The position numbers were made by a program, and so were the translations under genes. From Myxocyprinus asiaticus (lineage: Eukaryota > Chordata > Actinopteri > Cypriniformes > Catostomidae), in the NCBI RefSeq assembly GCF_019703515.2, contig NC_059379.1, forward strand, positions 21,999,880 through 22,063,879: 64,000 nucleotides of DNA, written 5' to 3'. This document shows, piece after piece, positions 32,870-47,524 of this stretch. How positions within the stretch are numbered: the stretch's first letter is position 1; the number at the start of each line of letters is the position of its first letter. The notes under the pieces are model-generated. The model made no database searches. It saw only the letters and a program-made list of their open reading frames with translations, and was not told where the DNA came from.

Positions 32870-35700
32870 CTACAGTGTTTTTTTTGTTGTTGTTTTTTTT
32901 AAAGATTAGCTTGACTGTAGTAACGATATTAAATTGTTGGCAAGCTGCAGATGCTTCCCCATTACTAGAAATTACACATTTCACCTTTATGTTACAATAT
33001 AGTACAATAATATTGTAACAATGTCAGCATTCAGTTCTATTTTCAAGCCTTAAATTTTTGATTTCATATTTAACACAGACATCAGTCAAAGGCAATTGGC
33101 TTCTTTGGCTAATTACAAACAATAATTACTTTACATACTTTAAACAATTAAAAGAATGTGATGCTTTGTTATATTCAGTTTGTCATTCACACAGCTGATA
33201 TTGTTAGATTAAAACAATTAAGAGCTTCAACTGTCTATGACAAGTCAATATGGCAGTGTTTATTCAAATGCTGTTTCACTAAATGTTGTTAAAAAAGGAA
33301 AGGCAAACTACTTTTTATATTGCAAATTAATTGTTAAAATATGTTTGTTACACTCTCATACACAATCAAAAATAATTTGTCAAACAACCTAAAAAAAATA
33401 TACTTCATGTAGTAACATCTAAATATGTAGTAACATTTAAATAACTGGCTTTATTTAATTATGACTGAATCAGCCTGACTGCATTACAACAATGGAAAAC
33501 ACTGTCATTTTAATGTTCCTGTTGTTAAGAGATTATAGGTCTAAGGGCGTCTGTTAATGACTACTAAGTCATGTACAAATGCATTATAAATCATTAATAT
33601 ATGGTTATAATAACATGCAAAAAAAAAAAAAAAAGGGGGCGACTTTCATGCCATCTCTGCCAAACAGACAGTTTACTTAACATTTTATAGATACTGAATA
33701 ACAGTTATTCAAACTTGGTAACCTATAAAATGTACCTTAATGTAAATTGACAAATGTAAAGCATTTTTAAGGAGTTGCTAACATTAGAAACATTAGATGT
33801 TTGCTGTAAATGAGCATGAAGACCAAAAAAGTGTCTTTGCAAGGGACTTTAGGTAACTAGGCCTAAGAAAAACATTCTTTTGCCATCAGCGTGACAAGAA
33901 AAGTGACAACACAATTGAGTCAAGACATTACAGTAATATAAAAACAACTCCTTTTAATGCAATAATCTATTTTTACTACACTGTGACATGAATCATGAAT
34001 TGGGGCGATTTATGTTTTGGATTAAAATAAGTAATTATTAAGCAAATGTAAGTTAAAATGCTCACTATTTGGCAAGTATTGGATGAAAGTTGCCCTTTTA
34101 CTGCATAAAAATTATTTATAATGCATTTGGAAATTACTTATTAGTCACTAATAAAACCCCAATACTGTATGAACCCTTAACAAAGGAAACCTTAATGTAA
34201 GTGTTAAGTGTTACCCACCAATGAAACAAATTTTCAGGGGTCAGTTAAGGTAAAAAATAGCTCCTTAAGGTAACAACTGCACATATCCACTTTTTACAAT
34301 GCAAGGAAAAAAAAAAAAAAAAAGACAGGTTTGGAATGTGTGCGTAAGTTAAGGTGCACAGTTTAAAAGTATAGCGTCACAGGCTGTCACGCTGTAACAG
34401 TCTGTGCTGTGGTATTATCACAGCTCATCTTGTCTTCTCACTAACCTTGTGCTTCAGATCACATTTATGTGATCAGAGAGTAAAGACAGTGAGGAATGAC
34501 TGTTTCAGGAGGAATGGAGCTGGACCCTAAGGCTCAGCTCAACTTGGAAGAGAATGTTAACTGTAATGTAATACAGCACCTTCGGACAAGCAATTTATCT
34601 GCCTAGACAGAGAAATGCTGTGACAATGCTGACAATAATTACTGTAGATATGTTTTCCTTCCAATTTAATTACAAGAAAATTACTGTGAGGATATAAGCC
34701 TACCTTGTCTGCTTTGCTTGTTAACAGTGGCACTGAAGACACAATTTGGTTGTATTTTTAGTTTTCTGATTTTGTATGGTGAATGAAACATCCCTGGGTG
34801 AGTCATGTAATGTATTTGCACATGGATAAAAGCCCAATGATAACTTCTAATCATTTAAACACCTCTTTTTCTGCATCTCTTAAATCATTAGTGACCAGAT
34901 ACACATTTCAAAGGTGAACCTGCTGCACAGTGAATCTGTGACTTGCTTAGACTAGCCTAATCGTTGTGTGCAGCTCACACTGACAGTTGCTCAGTTATCT
35001 ACATTTCCAGTTGCAATTCCACCCAAATGTGTTTGAACTACTATTATTGTACCATTCTTATCAGTGCTGTTTGAAGGGGCAACCTCTCCAAATGTTTACT
35101 ACACTAATTTGAGTTGTCGACCCCCCTCGTTAGAATGTTTCACTGCCTTTATCAGTAATGTGACAAGCGAAACAGATGTTGTTTAGCAGCTCTCAAAAAA
35201 CATATTTTATTATTCTGTCAAATAAATTATTCCACTATAGCTCAGGCTCAGTCTCTAGAATATTTTTTTTATTTATATATTTTTTTGTAAAATAAGGTTT
35301 CTTTCCAGGGCAGACTGCATAAAACTAACTTTAAGTTAATAAACTTTCTCTTATGACCACAGAGATCCTCAAAGCACAGCTTACATTGCAGTCCTCTGTC
35401 AGTGATCACTTACATTCTCTTTTATGTTATACTCATTGTCATGATTTAGACACTGTTTCATTGTACAGCCTCATCAATTTCTTTAAAATAATAGGTTAAA
35501 CAATGCACAGTGGCAACTTCATTGCTACTCGGCATAAATGGCATGCATATGTCACAGTTACTGTAAACAGTCATTAACTTATTCGTCTCTATTTCCATTT
35601 CACCATGACATCCCTTTGTGTTTTTTAAACAAACCCTAGTGAAAATAGATGTAGAGGAAACATCTGAATCAAGATTAAACCTTAAAAATGTAGATAACCA
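32870..35700. other. Non-coding, AT-rich
   Basis: Only short frames without motifs. Homopolymer A tracts at 33619-33634 and 34305-34323. No repeat boundaries recognised. Confidence 0.4.
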
Positions 35701-35712
35701 ACAAGCTTGTTA

Positions 35713-35885
35713 AAGGGATAGTTCACCCAAAAATGATGATTCATCATTTACTCACCTTCATACAAAAAATATTTTGAAGGATATATGACATGCTTTTTAT
35801 CCATACAATATATGCCAATGGGGTACAAAAGTTTCAAGCTCATAAATGGCACATAAAAGTAATCCATACTCCAGTGGATGTCACT
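35713..35885. repeat. Angel-like left arm
   Basis: TTAAAGGGATAGTTCACCC followed by CATCATTTACTCACC is the left end of the short inverted-repeat family. The right arm is absent nearby. Confidence 0.65.
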
Positions 35886-35934
35886 CTGTTTTTCTATACA
35901 GTACATTACATATTATAGTGTTAGTTGGTTATAT

Positions 35935-36115
35935 AGTTTATATTTTATTGGTTAGGTTTAGGCATAGGGGTAGGGTTAGGTGTTCAGAAATATCTATATT
36001 ATAGTGTAATGTAAATAATATTGTTGTGACTACATTTATCTGCCTGCTACTTGTTTTATATTGGTTAGTTTTAAAAAATGGGGTTAGGTTAGGTTAGGTT
36101 CGGTTAGATTAGGTG
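35935..36115. repeat. GGTTAG-rich simple-sequence patches
   Basis: Two patches (35939-35972 and 36080-36115) have repeated GGTTAGG units. They resemble but are not the vertebrate telomere repeat, and are short. Confidence 0.6.
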
Positions 36116-36214
36116 ATCTACAATAACAGTATGTCAGCAAATGTAACCAAATTTATATTTCTAAGTATGAGACATATTGTTTTCATACCACTGTCTCCTT
36201 AAGATGATTCGCTT

Positions 36215-36285
36215 ATGTTTTCCTCTTTTGTAAGTCGCTTTGGATAAAAGCATCTGCCAGATGAATAAATGTCAATGTAAACGTA
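36215..36285 (+). repeat. SINE tail fragment
   Basis: TGTAAGTCGCTTTGGATAAA, then AGCATCTGCCAGATGAATAA, matches the tail of the SINE at 18815-19007. No tRNA-like head is seen upstream. Confidence 0.65.
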
Positions 36286-36624
36286 AATATTGTGGTTACA
36301 TATGTGCAAGAAATCCGAAGATTGCCGAGGCTGTGACGGAATCGACCGAACCGAGAGGTGTTAATGATGTAGGCAAAGTTGCTACAGTGATATCTTGGTC
36401 ATGTAACTGCCCTGAAAGTGTTTTGATGTAATTCGATAGCATTGGGTGAGCAACAAGGCGGGGAAAAAAAGTGTTTATGAGATGATAATATGCCGTTTTA
36501 CATGTTATTTGTGTGAAAGTGAATACAAGTCATAGTGATGAAGTGACTGTAGTTTTTATATAGCAACAAATGTAGGTATAGAAACGTGAGAGGCCAGGTT
36601 GGTAGATTGGTAGTAATTTTTGAA

Positions 36625-36658
36625 GGGGTTATCCACATACCTTTGGCCATATAGTGTA
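36625..36658 (-). repeat. Tc1-like terminal repeat remnant
   Basis: On the minus strand TACACTATATGGCCAAAGGT followed by ATGTGGATAACCCCTTC resembles the end of a fish Tc1-type family. The opposite end was not found. Confidence 0.45.
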
Positions 36659-36659
36659 T

Positions 36660-38285
36660 GTTTACTGTAAATTTATTATACCTCACATATTAGCCTCAGC
36701 TAAGCCCCTGATACCCCCTTCAGACATTGAAATAACTCGTCCTCATGTTTGTTGTGTAGTGATTCATGTTTCCTGCACAAAGTCAACACCGTATTACTGT
36801 AGCTACATGCAAATCATTTCTCAAGGGAAATATTCATATAGCTTTTTTTTTCCATAGAGCTCCTCTAGACACGTAAAAGCGTTTACTAACTGATGTGTAT
36901 GATAACATAATTGACAGTACATGACTATGGAGAATGAACGATTGCATAGCACTCTCATCTGCAGGCATGGATATTTTATTAGTTGTGTAGGTAAAGGCTG
37001 TGGACACACTCAGGGGTGTATAATGCAGTTTCTCTATTGATTCTGCTAATGCGTGATCGCAAATCAAAGATTATTCCTTCACAGCTTAATTGAAATTTTT
37101 TAGTTAAATGAGCTCAACAGAGGGATACTGGAGATGAGATTTACTGAGATGTGACCTGAGCTCTGAATCATTGAGTGGGTCCTAAATTAATTTGTGACCT
37201 CTGTGTACACAGTTGCACCGATGTTGAAACCACAGAAAGGCATAAAAAAAAAAAATTAAAAAAAATCCTCTCATAGAAATATCCAATATCTCTTATGGAC
37301 TATGACCCCTCTATCACAGCCAACAAAATTGCTTTAATTCTTCACTTCAGCAGATAGCTTTGGACAAATGGCAGCAATGCTATTATCTTGCAAAGTTCTG
37401 GGCTGATAGTCTCTTTATGTTTGATTGTGCAGTGTCGAAACCTCTAAATGGAGTAGCTTTTCTGACTTCATGTGTGGTGTTATAGTGGTGTCACTTAGTC
37501 AAGTTATTAAATCATCTTTTAAGATATTTTTCTTAAAAAAACAAACAAAAAAAAAACAATAATGCATATGGCTATAGCATTAAATGGGTTTTGCTGTCTC
37601 ACACAGTTATTTACATAGACGGATTGGAAAACTAAAATCTGTCAAATTAAAGCAAGATATGAAATGTTTATGGCATCATTATTCCAAATTACACTGGCTC
37701 TAAACAAACGTCATGGCATTCTAACATGCAAACTGCTTACTCCGATCCCCCAATGTGTAGAGGTTAACGTTGTAGTGATTTATTTCCATAATTGGTGGGG
37801 CAGAGCTAATTTTCTCAAGGACAGCAGTCCTAGACTGTAGACTTACTTATCCCCTCATTAACGAGAAAGCATAGTCATATCATTGAGATATAATTTTCAC
37901 TTGAAGCGCTGTAATCTCTCTTTTCTCATCAATCGTACCAGCCAGTATATTGTAATAATTCACCAGGATTGGTAAATTTGTTTTCATTTGCTTATATGTT
38001 ATACTTTGTTATATGCAAGCCAGTTTCGTTAAAAAAAGACACGCAAAGGAAGCTATATCATTATTTACACCACACTTGCTGATCAACCAACGCGAATGTG
38101 TGAAGCTCAGAATGTTTTCACAAATATGTTATGTTCAGCATGTTATGCTGAATGCTGTATTTTTCATTGTGGATACAAATAAAACAAGTTTGCTGACTTA
38201 TTTCAGCCATTTTTTACTGAACACTCATTCCACATCATATCACTGCCAATGAAACCAATACTTTGTTCCAAATAAGAATAGTTGT
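36660..38285. other. Non-coding, AT-rich
   Basis: No recognised coding motif or element. A-rich tracts near 37244-37265 and 37535-37560. Confidence 0.4.
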
Positions 38286-38293
38286 ATATACAC

Positions 38294-39217
38294 TAGGGCT
38301 GCACAATTAATCGAAAAACTAATCATGATTACGATTACTGCTGCCACGATTATGTAATTGTGAAAACTGACGATTACAGCGTTCAATTTAAATCTGCTCC
38401 TGTTGCATCAATGGTTTCCATTTACAATGTGTTTTTCAGTGGTGGAGTATTCTAACCAATAACTAACATGTCCGTTGAGCAATGAAACGCAATGGCCAAT
38501 CAGAACCGCTTAATTAGTCCTTCATCCTATCAGTAATGACAACTTAAAAATTTTTCAACCATCTGAATGCCTAGATGCTTGCTTTATGTTCCACCTCTGT
38601 TCGCAGTGGCACATGAAAATTAATACTGAAGAAACATCACCTGACACTCCAAAAGAAGCTGTAGAACAAGAGCGAAAAGTACTTTGGAATTATTTTGGAT
38701 TCATTGCATAATGCGCCGCTCGCTTTGAACATGGTTGTTAAATAAACTGCAAATGAGCAACACGACAAAACTGAAATGCTCCCATTCTAATCAAGGCATA
38801 GACGCAGTGTAAATAGTGGCTTAGTTTTTGATGAGCGCATTCGTGAGATTGCAAAACTTTGTGCGGAGCATCATTGAGCTCACGTCGAAATGCAGGTCTC
38901 AAACAGTGTAAACCTGCAGTGAGTGACAGCTTCAGTCATTGTAATGGGAGAGTTTGTCGCGTTGCTCGATTTCTGTGTACAATTTATAAAAAATTAAATA
39001 ACAGTTTTAACATTAACAAACATTATTACAACATTTAATGCTTAAAAGATTCTTAAAAGAAACTGGAGCACAGCTCATATCCACCATTGAAATCTGCTAC
39101 TTGCTTACTTTGTGACGTCACGGTAATTTAATATTTTGATCGATATTAAAAATTGCGATTACAATATCAAGGGCAATAATCATAAATTATGATTTTTGCT
39201 GTAATCGTGCAGCCCTA
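38294..39217. mobile_element. Non-autonomous hAT element, 924 bp
   Basis: Ends TAGGGCTGCAC and GTGCAGCCCTA are perfect inverted repeats, followed inside by AATTAATCG/CGATTACAG-type motifs. Flanks ATATACAC (38286-38293) and ATGTACAC (39218-39225) match at seven of eight bases, an aged 8-bp duplication. No transposase is encoded. Confidence 0.82.
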
Positions 39218-39691
39218 ATGTACACGTGCCCTCATTTTACTCAACTGCCATGTTGATCCAAACCTGTAAGACTATGGGCTCCATTTTCACGAGAGCACTA
39301 ATTCTAAGTCCAATTTTTGTCCCAGCACAAAGCGCAAATGGGCATGGGTGGGAGTGTTTCCTCTATTGTGTTTGCGCAAACTGTGGGAGTATTATATGTA
39401 AATGAAGTGGCGCAAAGCGCAATTTGCTATTTTCCTAAGAAATAGGTCATTGCGCTAAAACATTTCAATACCACCTCTTAACTCAGTGCAAAGTTCAAAT
39501 TCAGTTCCTGCATTTGCAGTTTGGAGATTCCACCAGCAGGTGGTAATAAAGTTTATGTCCAAATTCTGAAAGTACAGAACATCAAATAATGTCCCTGACA
39601 ATCACAATTTTTCAGGGGTAATCGCTTGAGATTTGTATAAAACTTTTAAGAGGTCATGGTTTATTTTTATTATTATTTTCATTGTCATGTT

Positions 39692-40607
39692 TATAAACTC
39701 AGCAAAAAAAAAAAAAAAAAAAAAGAAATGTCCCTTTTTCAGGACACTGTATTTTAAAGATAATTTTGTAAAAATCCAAATAACTTTACAGATCTTTATT
39801 GTAAAGGGTTTAAACAATGTTTTCCATGCTTGTTCAATGAACCATAAACAATTAATGAACATGCACCTGTGGAACGGTCATTAAGACACTAACAGCTTAC
39901 AGACGGTAGGCAATTAAGGTCACAGTTATAAAAACTTAGGACACTAAAGAGACCTTTCTACTGACTCTGAAAAACACCAAAAGAAAGATGCCCAGGGTCC
40001 CTGTTCATCTGCATGAACATGCCTTAGGCATGCTGCATGGAGGCATGAGGACTGCAGATGTGGCCAGGGCAATAAATTGCAATGTCCGTACTGTGAGATG
40101 CCAAAGACAGCGCTGCAGGGAGACAGGAAGGACAGCTGATCGTTCTCGCAGTGGCAGACCACGTGTAACAACACCTGCACAGGATCGGTAAATCGAAATA
40201 TCACACCTGCGGGACAGGTACAGGATGTCAACAACAACTGCCTGAGTTACACCAGGAATGCACAATCCCTCCATCAGTGCTCAGACTGTCTGCAATAGGC
40301 TGAGAGAGACTGGACAGAGGGCTTGTAGGCCTGTTGTAAGGCAGGTCCTTACCAGACATCACTGGCAACAACATCGCCTGTGGGCACAAACCCAACTTTG
40401 CTGGACCAGACAGGACTGGCAAAAAGTGCTCTTCACTGACAAGTCGCGGTTGTGTTCAGGGACACATTATTCCATTTCTGTTAGTCACATGTCTGTGAAA
40501 CTTGTTCAGTTTATGTCTTAGTTGTTGAATCTTTAAATGTTCATACAAATATTAACACATGTTAATTTTGCTGAAAATAAAAGCAGTTGAAAGTGAGAGG
40601 ACGTTTA
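39692..40607 (+). mobile_element. Tc1-like element, internally deleted and missing its right repeat
   Basis: Starts TATAAACTCAGC followed by a long A run and AAATGTCCCTTTTTCAGG. It contains a transposase N-terminal half and then jumps to a 3' non-coding segment ending GTGAGAGGACGTTTA. A full right repeat is missing. It lies inside the Harbinger-like unit. Confidence 0.78.
39988..40455 (+). pseudogene. Tc1-like transposase N-terminal half
   Basis: Starts MPRVPVHLHEHALGMLHGGM, continues TADVARAINCNVRTVR (helix-turn-helix) and RSGRPRVTTPAQDR, then a TAA. Further in-frame parts read NPSISAQTVCNRLRETGQRA, RPVVRQVLTRHHW and WQKVLFTDKSRL. The last would hold the first catalytic Asp-Glu pair (DES type), but glutamate is replaced by lysine (DKS). 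The coding sequence then ends in a deletion, so the remaining two catalytic residues are gone. Confidence 0.82.
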
Positions 40608-41090
40608 TGTATTATTATTTTTGTACTGTATATTTACAGTTGTATTTATGATTTAATTTGTAGCCTACTAGTAATTTTCCACCTGTCACTGCAAAAAGGG
40701 GTCGGTGGAAGAATGGGTAAGATTTTTGTACCACTTCATTATTTTGATTATATTTTTGTTTCGTTTAAAGTGTAATTTTGAACTTAGAAATATTTTTGGT
40801 TTATTTTTTTTCATGTTTGAATGCATGAATTGTATTTATTTTTTTTAATCAAAATCATTAGACATTCTACAACAGTAGAAGTGAAGTGTGTGCCGATATA
40901 ATCACTGTTAATACTAGCCATGATTTGTGTGTCGGTAGATGAAAATTATTATTAATACTTACATTCCTTTTAATTTAACTAAGCGTACATTCAAATTTAG
41001 AAGAGAACATTTTCAATGCGTATAAAAGGAGCATGTCACTGTCATTGAAATATGCCTGGCATTCATCAAGGAAACAGTTAATGCACATTT
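40608..41090. other. Non-coding interior of the Harbinger-like unit
   Basis: AT-rich, no recognisable coding sequence. Confidence 0.35.
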
Positions 41091-41402
41091 TCTATTCTTC
41101 TAATGCATTGCATACAGTCCATTTACACTACGAACTTCTAATGAATGTGCTGTCACTGGTGCTTGACAGGGTATGGACTATAATAGGACGCAGATGGTAG
41201 AAACCCCCGAGAAGAACCTCAGAACTCAATTGCACTTTACCCAGCCCATTTGCACGGGCGATTTCGCCAAACCTAATTGCGCCTTGACTTAGCGCATGCT
41301 TGCACAAAAATACCAAAATTTCATGACCATGCCCACTGACTTTGCGCTTATTACTTATGGCATAGTGCTGTGCTTAACGCTAACACTCTTAAAATAGGGC
41401 CC

Positions 41403-42170
41403 TTTGTCTTCTGTGAAACACAAAAGGAGGTGCTAAACAGAATGTTAGTGACTGACAGCCTCATTCACTATTCACTTTTATTTGTACTGTAATGAAATAA
41501 AATGGTGACTGAGGCTGTCAGTGCCTACAAATCTCCCTGAGATCTCATTTTGTGTAAGTTAAGCTTAGTTTATAGTATTTAGCGAACACGTTCATTCAGT
41601 GAGACTTAAAAAAGTTACAACTGCTACAACACAGTTGATTCATCCAACTAGTAATATAAACATTTGTGTTCAATAAGTCATTGTCATTGATGAGATCTGT
41701 AGCTAGAACATACTGTAGATGTTGTACACAGTGCCTTCAGATCACATATATTGACAGTAGCTAGAAGTAAGTGCTACTGGCAGTCCAGCATTTGTGTGCT
41801 GACTAACACTGGTCATGGTCGTCATGACGACCACTAAGGAAGCTCGCTATTAACATTTCTCTGTTGATCACACAGGTTCTGAGCTCAGTCTGGACAGTGT
41901 TATTGAATGGGAGAGGATATCTATTCCCATTAGACATCTTGAAGGTAGTAAATCACTGCTAAACCACCACACAGCTCTGTTACTGGTAACCACTTGTTAC
42001 AAAGCATTAGTTCTGAGATGGATGATATAAGATGGGGTATATTTTAAAGGAATTATATGGAATGACATCTTGACTCACCTTTCATTTACATTGCACAGTA
42101 AAATTTTAGAATCAAACTGAAATTATCCAGTGGCATAGGGTGAATACAGGTAAAGATGGGCACTTACAGT
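41403..42170. other. Non-coding flank
   Basis: No coding motif. CTGAGGCTGTCAGTGC near 41510 and CTGACAGCCTCATTCAC near 41452 form an imperfect inverted repeat ~60 bp apart. Confidence 0.4.
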
Positions 42171-42689
42171 AAAGGAATTGTTCACCCAAAAATAAAATTC
42201 TGTCATCATTCACTCACCCTCATGTCGTTCTGAACCCATGTGACTTTCTTACGTGGAACACAAAAGAAGAAATATATATTGGTCTTTTTTTTTCATGCAT
42301 TTACAAAGAATGGTCATTGGAGCTTTCAAGCTTCAAAAAGGTGGAAAAACACCATAAAAGTAACATAAAAGTCATCCATACACATTGTATATTACATTTG
42401 TCTTTGGAAGCCATATGCTAGTTGTTATTCACTAAAAATTTTGACATCCGCTTTCCTTTGTGGATTCATGAGAAATCATAAAAGAATCATTCTTTTGAGC
42501 TGGATCTTCTCAAAGAATCAATTTATCCGATGCACAAAACCAGTCTGGATGATTCTTTCACAAATTGGGCCAATAAAGTTCTCAAAAACAACTCTTGAAA
42601 GAAGAGGATTATCAGTAAATAGTTACTTAAATTTCAGTCTGTTCCTCGCAAAAAGCTATCGTATGGCTTCAGAAGACTTATATTACATA

Positions 42690-44189
<1,500 letters not shown>

Positions 44190-44439
44190 CTTGAGTCATT
44201 GGATTATTGTTATGATACTTTTTATTTATTTATTTTAATTTTTTTTATGGTGCTTTTTTTGTTTGAATGCTCCAGTCAACATTTTTTTTTTTTTGTTTGT
44301 TTGTTTTTTTGTAATGCATGGCAAAAACAACAAGTATATTCTTTAAAATTTCTCCTTTTGTGCTCTATGATCACAATAATGTCATGCAGGTTTGGAATTA
44401 CATGACTGTGAATAAATGATGACAGAATTTTACCATTAC

Positions 44440-45435
44440 TTGAAGCTTAATCATCTACATTTTCTGCACATTTTTCCATTGAAGTTTACTCTAAACTAGT
44501 ATGGGATCATATTTTAGTAAAATATATGCAGAGTGTCCAACTTTACCTGTTTTTACCCTACTTATGCCTCTCAACATTTGACCTATTTGTTTTTGGCTCC
44601 TATCTCTGTATTTTAAAGACACAGTCTGAAAAGCTCCTCTCACCTTACTGTCATTGCATGATTACAGCTAATAGCTTCTGTGTGATCTGACGTAAATTAC
44701 TTCTCCACTACAAATGAGTTCATTGACCTCCTCCTCGCTTATTTTGCTGCTGCTCAAACTCTCAATGTCTACACAACCAAAAGCTGCTGCCTTAAATGTT
44801 CTCCTGCCATACTGACGTCGTCTCTGATGTCATCAGTCACGCTGTATATTTGGGACATTGTTTCTGTGGATTCAGCCTCTCAAATCATATTGACAAAACA
44901 ATATGATGTATTCGAAATGGTATGAGCTCCAATGTTATATATTTCTTACAGAGCTTTAGATGAACTAAAAGAGGCTTACACAAGGTCCCGTAGCTGCACA
45001 GTGATGAGATACCACAGTTTCCACTGTTCAGAAACTGGTTGCAGTGTAACCTTTCTATAATGCATAATCTGAATTATTTTATTCATGTTGCTCTCTAAAA
45101 TACATCTGAGTTTGCTTCTGAACCAGAGGCTAACTCCGTGCTCTAACCAGTCGTGATGTGATAAAGCGACTGTAATTATAAAAGCTCTCACATGTAGATC
45201 TTAGTTTCTGACCTTGCCAAAAATAAACGTAACAAAGGGCGTGCAACAGGTCATTTCATTAATCGCTTGGTTTTATTTTTTCGGCATTGTGATGGGTAGC
45301 CTCGCTAGTTAAATTTCAATGGTTCAGAATCCCGCTTCACATAACTGTACATTAAAATTTTAATATGTTATGATTGGCTGTGATTGTGTCATGTCGCTCA
45401 GCAGTTTCATGTTCAGTGTAGACAGACAAATTTCT
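44440..45435. other. Non-coding, AT-rich
   Basis: No motif or repeat boundary seen on either strand. Confidence 0.4.
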
Positions 45436-45439
45436 TGTC

Positions 45440-45870
45440 CTTTCAATGACTCTGTCATTATTTACTCCCCAATGTTGCACCAAATCCATTTGACTTTCTT
45501 TGTTCTGTGAAATACAAAATGTAAATTTTAAGAAGTCTTTGCAAGGTTTATTTGCCATACTGTAAGTGAATAGTGACTCTGGTCTGTCAAGCTCGAAAAA
45601 GGCAAAAAAAACAACAAACAAAAAACACCACCATAAAATTTCAGTAGAAGTAATCGATACGACTCATGCACTGTATTCAATGTTTTCTGAAGCCATATGA
45701 TCACTTTGTGCGATAAACCAAACAAAATGTAATACTTTCATTTTAATTGATTTAATTACATTTTATTTAATAATCAAAAATTTTATCAAATATCGCAGCT
45801 ACGTCGAAAACATCAAACCTCATTGGTTCTCATCGCATCATGTGACTAAACATGCAACAAGACGACTGTG
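45440..45870. repeat. Second copy of the dispersed repeat seen at 18195-18620
   Basis: Shares AATAGTGACTCTGG, GACTCATGCACTGTATTCAA, ATCACTTTGTGCGATAAACC and AAAACATCAAACCTCATTGG in the same order and orientation as the earlier copy. Confidence 0.65.
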
Positions 45871-45874
45871 GTTT

Positions 45875-46626
45875 TGTGTGCGTGTGTGTGTGTGTGTTGT
45901 GCACTTTTACGAGCTTGAGAGACCGAATTCACTATTCACTTTCACTGAAAACTCTAAGTTGACTTTACTCAATTGATTAAGTAAACTCAATCCCTCAATT
46001 GAATGGTGTCTCCAAAACTTATGTAATTAAGTTCAGTGAACTTGGTGTTCATATAGAATGAAATTATGTATTTAATTTAAGGTAACAAGATGCAAATAGA
46101 TTTATCTCAGATTTGCTATTTAAATATTGTTCTACTTAATAATTTTTGTTGAACTAACTCAAATTTAGATCACACAGTAACACAGCTCCTATAAAGAAGA
46201 TTATAACCGATTCTAGGTCAGTCTTTAAATAAACGTAATTCTCCAATGAAATGCAGATACCTTCAATTGCACATGCACAAGGTAAACTGAAACAGAGTTA
46301 ACAGGGTCCAAACTTGACCAAAGGGGACACAGATCACCCTAATAGTGTCATCACATGAAACAACTACAGTATTTACAACAAATCAATGTATATAATACTA
46401 CAAAAGAGCTAAAACCTATGAATTCTTAACAAAAGCTATTTAAATTCCCTTTGACCAAGGAAACATAATTCAATAAATCAAGTGCAAGAGATTATGGGTA
46501 TTCCCCATAGCCTCAATTCCGTATTCAGTTGATTGAGATATTAACACTTAAAATCTAAGTCTATCGATTTAAAAAAAAATAAGTTAAAGGACAATAGATA
46601 TTTGTGTTATGAGCACAAAACTTGAC
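45875..46626. other. Non-coding, with a short (GT)n tract
   Basis: TGTGCGTGTGTGTGTGTGTG at about 45878-45897. The rest has no recognised content. Confidence 0.5.
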
Positions 46627-46634
46627 ATTTCAAG

Positions 46635-47510
46635 TAAGACTGTCGATTTAACGCTTTAGTTAGTGTGATTAATTACATAAAAATAATGCATTAAAAAAAT
46701 TAATGCAATTAATCATGGCCCCTGGCACATACGTAAATTCTGTGATAAAAGTACGGATTTTCATACCATACGAGCACTTCAAGTTTAAAGTACATCTGTT
46801 TTTATGAGCTGCATAAATAGGTGGCCTCAACAAACCTCACAAACAGTGCAACTGTAGGCGAGTTCAATAATATGTGAATAAAACAAACAATATTGTAAGG
46901 ATGAGGTAGGCTGAGTGGGATCCATATTTATTAGAGGGGTTGCTCAAACAATTCAAACAGTATTCTTTAAACGTAGTCAGGTCACAGGCTTAGGTCAAAA
47001 CACAGATATATCAGTCCTCAGGCAGCAAATCCAAAAACAGTAATACAGAGACATAAATCCAGCAAATGTAAGCAATGGTCATAACAATATACAAAACAAT
47101 GGCAGAGAAACAATGCTTGGTAAGGCAGATAACTGGCAGTACTTCACAAGGTAATACTGTGGGCATATGGCTTATATACATGGAGAATGTCCAAACAGGA
47201 ACTGATGTGGCAGGAACAGGAAGTGACATGAGTTCAATATTCAGGTGAGGGCTCCCTCTGGTGGATGGGATCCTGTTCAGACATTACAAATATATTGAGA
47301 GCCACTTTTTGAATTGTCTAATCAAAGCTTTATTCATCTGCCACAAATAATGCAGTTTACTGAATTACATATTTTATTTATAAATATTTGAATTATTATG
47401 CATTAATTATATGAATTATCTTTAATTGGGGGCTTTTATCACCAAATAATTATGTATGCGATTAATTGTAATTAATTCGATAAAAAAAAAAATATTGATT
47501 GACAGCTCTA
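46635..47510. mobile_element. Non-autonomous hAT-like element split by a solo LTR
   Basis: Left end TAAGACTGTCGAT and the reverse complement of the right end, TAGAGCTGTCAAT, are similar; inside both are GATTAATT-rich arms. Flanks ATTTCAAG (46627-46634) and ATTTTAAG (47511-47518) match at seven of eight bases. No transposase is encoded. Confidence 0.68.
46894..47288 (-). mobile_element. Solo LTR, 395 bp, nested in the hAT-like element
   Basis: Begins TGTAAGGATGAGG and ends CAGACATTACA on the plus strand. AATAT flanks both sides (46889-46893 and 47289-47293), a perfect 5-bp duplication. On the minus strand TATATAAGCC (near 47170) and TAATAAATATGG (near 46921) give promoter and polyadenylation signals, so the sense strand is minus. 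Confidence 0.85.
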
Positions 47511-47524
47511 ATTTTAAGTCAAGT

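Larger units (their letters stand above)
39276..41402. mobile_element. Harbinger-like inverted-repeat unit split by a Tc1 element
   Basis: Left end GGGCTCCATTTTCACGAGAG and the reverse complement of the right end, GGGCCCTATTTTAAGAGTGT, agree at most positions; CGCAAAGCGC-type motifs follow on both sides. The arms (39276-39600 and 41090-41402) do not code for protein. PIF-Harbinger ends often read GGGCCCTATTTT, but the target duplication is not clear here, so the superfamily is tentative. Confidence 0.5.

Noticed and set aside
35935..36115. Interstitial telomere repeat
   Set aside because: Units are GGTTAGG/GGTTAGGTTA and few; not runs of TTAGGG.
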